Assembly (NCBI GenBank): GCA_026874595.1
Contig: JAPPUL010000079.1
Coordinates: 985,001-1,049,000 of the forward strand
DNA length: 64,000 nucleotides
From: Sipunculus nudus
Taxonomy: Eukaryota; Annelida; Sipuncula; Golfingiida; Sipunculidae
Direction of reading: 5' to 3'
Shown here: piece by piece, positions 63,351 to 64,000 of the stretch
Layout: each line of letters starts with the position of its first letter
Numbering within the stretch: position 1 is the stretch's first letter
Translations under genes and position numbers: made by a program
Notes under the pieces: generated by a model
What the model was told of the DNA's origin: nothing
The model's input: only the letters and a program-made list of their open reading frames with translations
Database searches by the model: none

Positions 63351-63644
63351 ATGCAACATGTTATTTGTCCAAAATGTGGGCTTGTTAATACCGTTAAACA
63401 CAAATATTGTAGGAAGTGTGAGTTTCCTATAAAAAAACAAAGATTAACAACTACCTTCCTTATTGTCCCTATCTTAGTTTTAGTCTTTCTATTCTTATTT
63501 TCTATCGGCGTTTTTGTTTATCTTGAAATAGAACATCCAGGTTATGGTATTAGAAAACGCGTTGCTATTGCTTGGGATGTTTTAACTTCTCCCTCTTGGA
63601 TTGAAAACTATATAGAACCTAAAAAACAATCAGATAAAAAATAA
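63351..63644 (+). CDS. Small zinc-ribbon membrane protein
   Basis: 97 aa. Two CxxC pairs (CPKCG at 6-10 and CRKCE at 20-24) form an N-terminal zinc ribbon, followed by one transmembrane helix (about 33-57) and a short C-terminal part. The first residues are MQHVICPKCGLVNTVKHKYC. It is similar in design to zinc-ribbon membrane proteins of unknown role. Coding strand T-rich. No SD is obvious. Confidence 0.7.
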   Translation: MQHVICPKCGLVNTVKHKYCRKCEFPIKKQRLTTTFLIVPILVLVFLFLFSIGVFVYLEIEHPGYGIRKRVAIAWDVLTSPSWIENYIEPKKQSDKK

Positions 63645-63939
63645 TCCCTATATAATTCTACCGCCATTCTACATCTTATAAAGATAACGCATTATAAGAC
63701 ATCCTAAAACCATTATCTAAAGTAGATATCCAAAGTAAATTCTATATCTTATTCTTGCATTATTATTACTTTAGCTTTTTTTATTTTTGTCGTTACTGCT
63801 CATATAGGCATCCATAAATATTTTTATGTTATATTCATTCTATTTGTCTTTTGCTTGCTTTAGGGTTTATAAATTATGTGCTTTATTTTAAACAAAACGC
63901 TTTTTGTAACACTATTTTTTTATAAAAGGGTTTAATGTC
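63645..63939. other. 295-bp non-coding AT-rich spacer
   Basis: No gene seen. A 7-bp pairing CTTATAA / TTATAAG (63675-63698) could be a weak terminator for the zinc-ribbon gene. The rest is T-rich, ending in a T7 run and AAAAGGG before the last ORF. Confidence 0.6.
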
Positions 63940-64000
63940 GTGGGGAATATTATATCAGAACAAGATATCCAACAAAATACTATTCAAAAACACTTAAGCT
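63940..64000 (+). CDS. Start of an unknown ORF cut by the right edge
   Basis: GTG 63940 opens a frame of 20 codons to the window end without a stop (begins MGNIISEQDIQQ). AAAGGG lies 9 bp upstream. An ATG at 63935 in another frame stops after about 20 codons. Too short to assign. Confidence 0.35.
   Translation, partial: MGNIISEQDIQQNTIQKHLS

Noticed and set aside
1-64000. tRNA, rRNA, riboswitch or CRISPR array
   Set aside because: Scanned the spacers by eye for T-loop, cloverleaf or spaced repeats and found none; the tandem arrays have no unique spacers.

Overview
This window comes from an AT-rich, Gram-negative (diderm) bacterium. The evidence for two membranes is a tripartite RND efflux operon with a TolC-type outer-membrane channel, LpoB/LPP20-type lipoproteins and a NagZ-type glycosidase. 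I cannot name the phylum from sequence alone. CyoE/CtaB (heme O synthesis) and acetyl-CoA synthetase with an acetate-type symporter suggest at least facultative aerobic respiration and acetate use. There is no phage, insertion sequence, CRISPR array, rRNA or tRNA that I can recognise. Almost everything is chromosomal housekeeping, transport and cell-envelope coding sequence.

Layout. 0-4.5 kb, minus strand: topA (cut by the left edge), dprA, hemB. 4.7-8.6 kb, plus: four envelope lipoproteins (COG3014, LpoB, two LPP20-like) ending at a hairpin terminator. 8.8-18.7 kb, plus: asnB, an RluD-type pseudouridine synthase, then three large exported proteins (S55 peptidase, beta-propeller, LamG/FN3) and a TlpA thioredoxin. 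18.8-26.8 kb: dut (minus), then glyS, a UPF0200-type kinase, a DUF116 protein, ispA, dxs and cyoE; the last three form a prenyl-to-heme-O cluster. 26.9-30.3 kb, minus: adk, pyrR, pyrB and a dihydroorotase-like pyrC' without metal ligands. 30.5-33.0 kb, plus: copper chaperone and CopA ATPase. 33.1-40.1 kb, minus: CHASE2 adenylate cyclase with a small partner, YtqA-type radical SAM protein, rlmN, folB, Tat-exported ferredoxin-type aldo/keto reductase. 40.4-46.8 kb: orphan NarL-type regulator facing tolC-mfp-RND. 47-49.3 kb, plus: dciA-like gene and gyrB. 49.4-56.0 kb, minus: TPR protein, nagZ-like, TIGR02757 protein, Mla-type ABC ATPase, aldehyde dehydrogenase. 56.3-63.6 kb, plus: DUF4212 + solute:Na+ symporter, cNMP/CBS/DUF294 protein, DnaQ-type exonuclease, acs (an acetate uptake and activation unit), and a small zinc-ribbon membrane protein.

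The most unusual signals concern how the DNA is changing. (1) ispA is split by a 9-A tract containing the heptamer A_AAA_AAG, so it needs a -1 shift or transcriptional slippage, or uses a weak TTG start. (2) A 332-bp tandem duplication joins the start of cyoE in frame to the end of dxs. (3) The 3' end of the LamG/FN3 gene is present again about 290 bp downstream. (4) Tandem duplications of 9-18 bp, often 13-14 bp, sit at many gene borders and repeatedly copy Shine-Dalgarno/start modules. (5) Coding-strand G runs of 7-9 occur in hemB, pyrC', pyrR and nagZ. (6) Purine/pyrimidine strand bias appears to switch in blocks of several to about 30 kb, regardless of gene direction. At the protein level, three things stand out: the metal-ligand-free PyrC', an S55 peptidase with Ser and His motifs in reversed order, and an ABC ATPase without its switch histidine. 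All composition statements are by eye, not computed.
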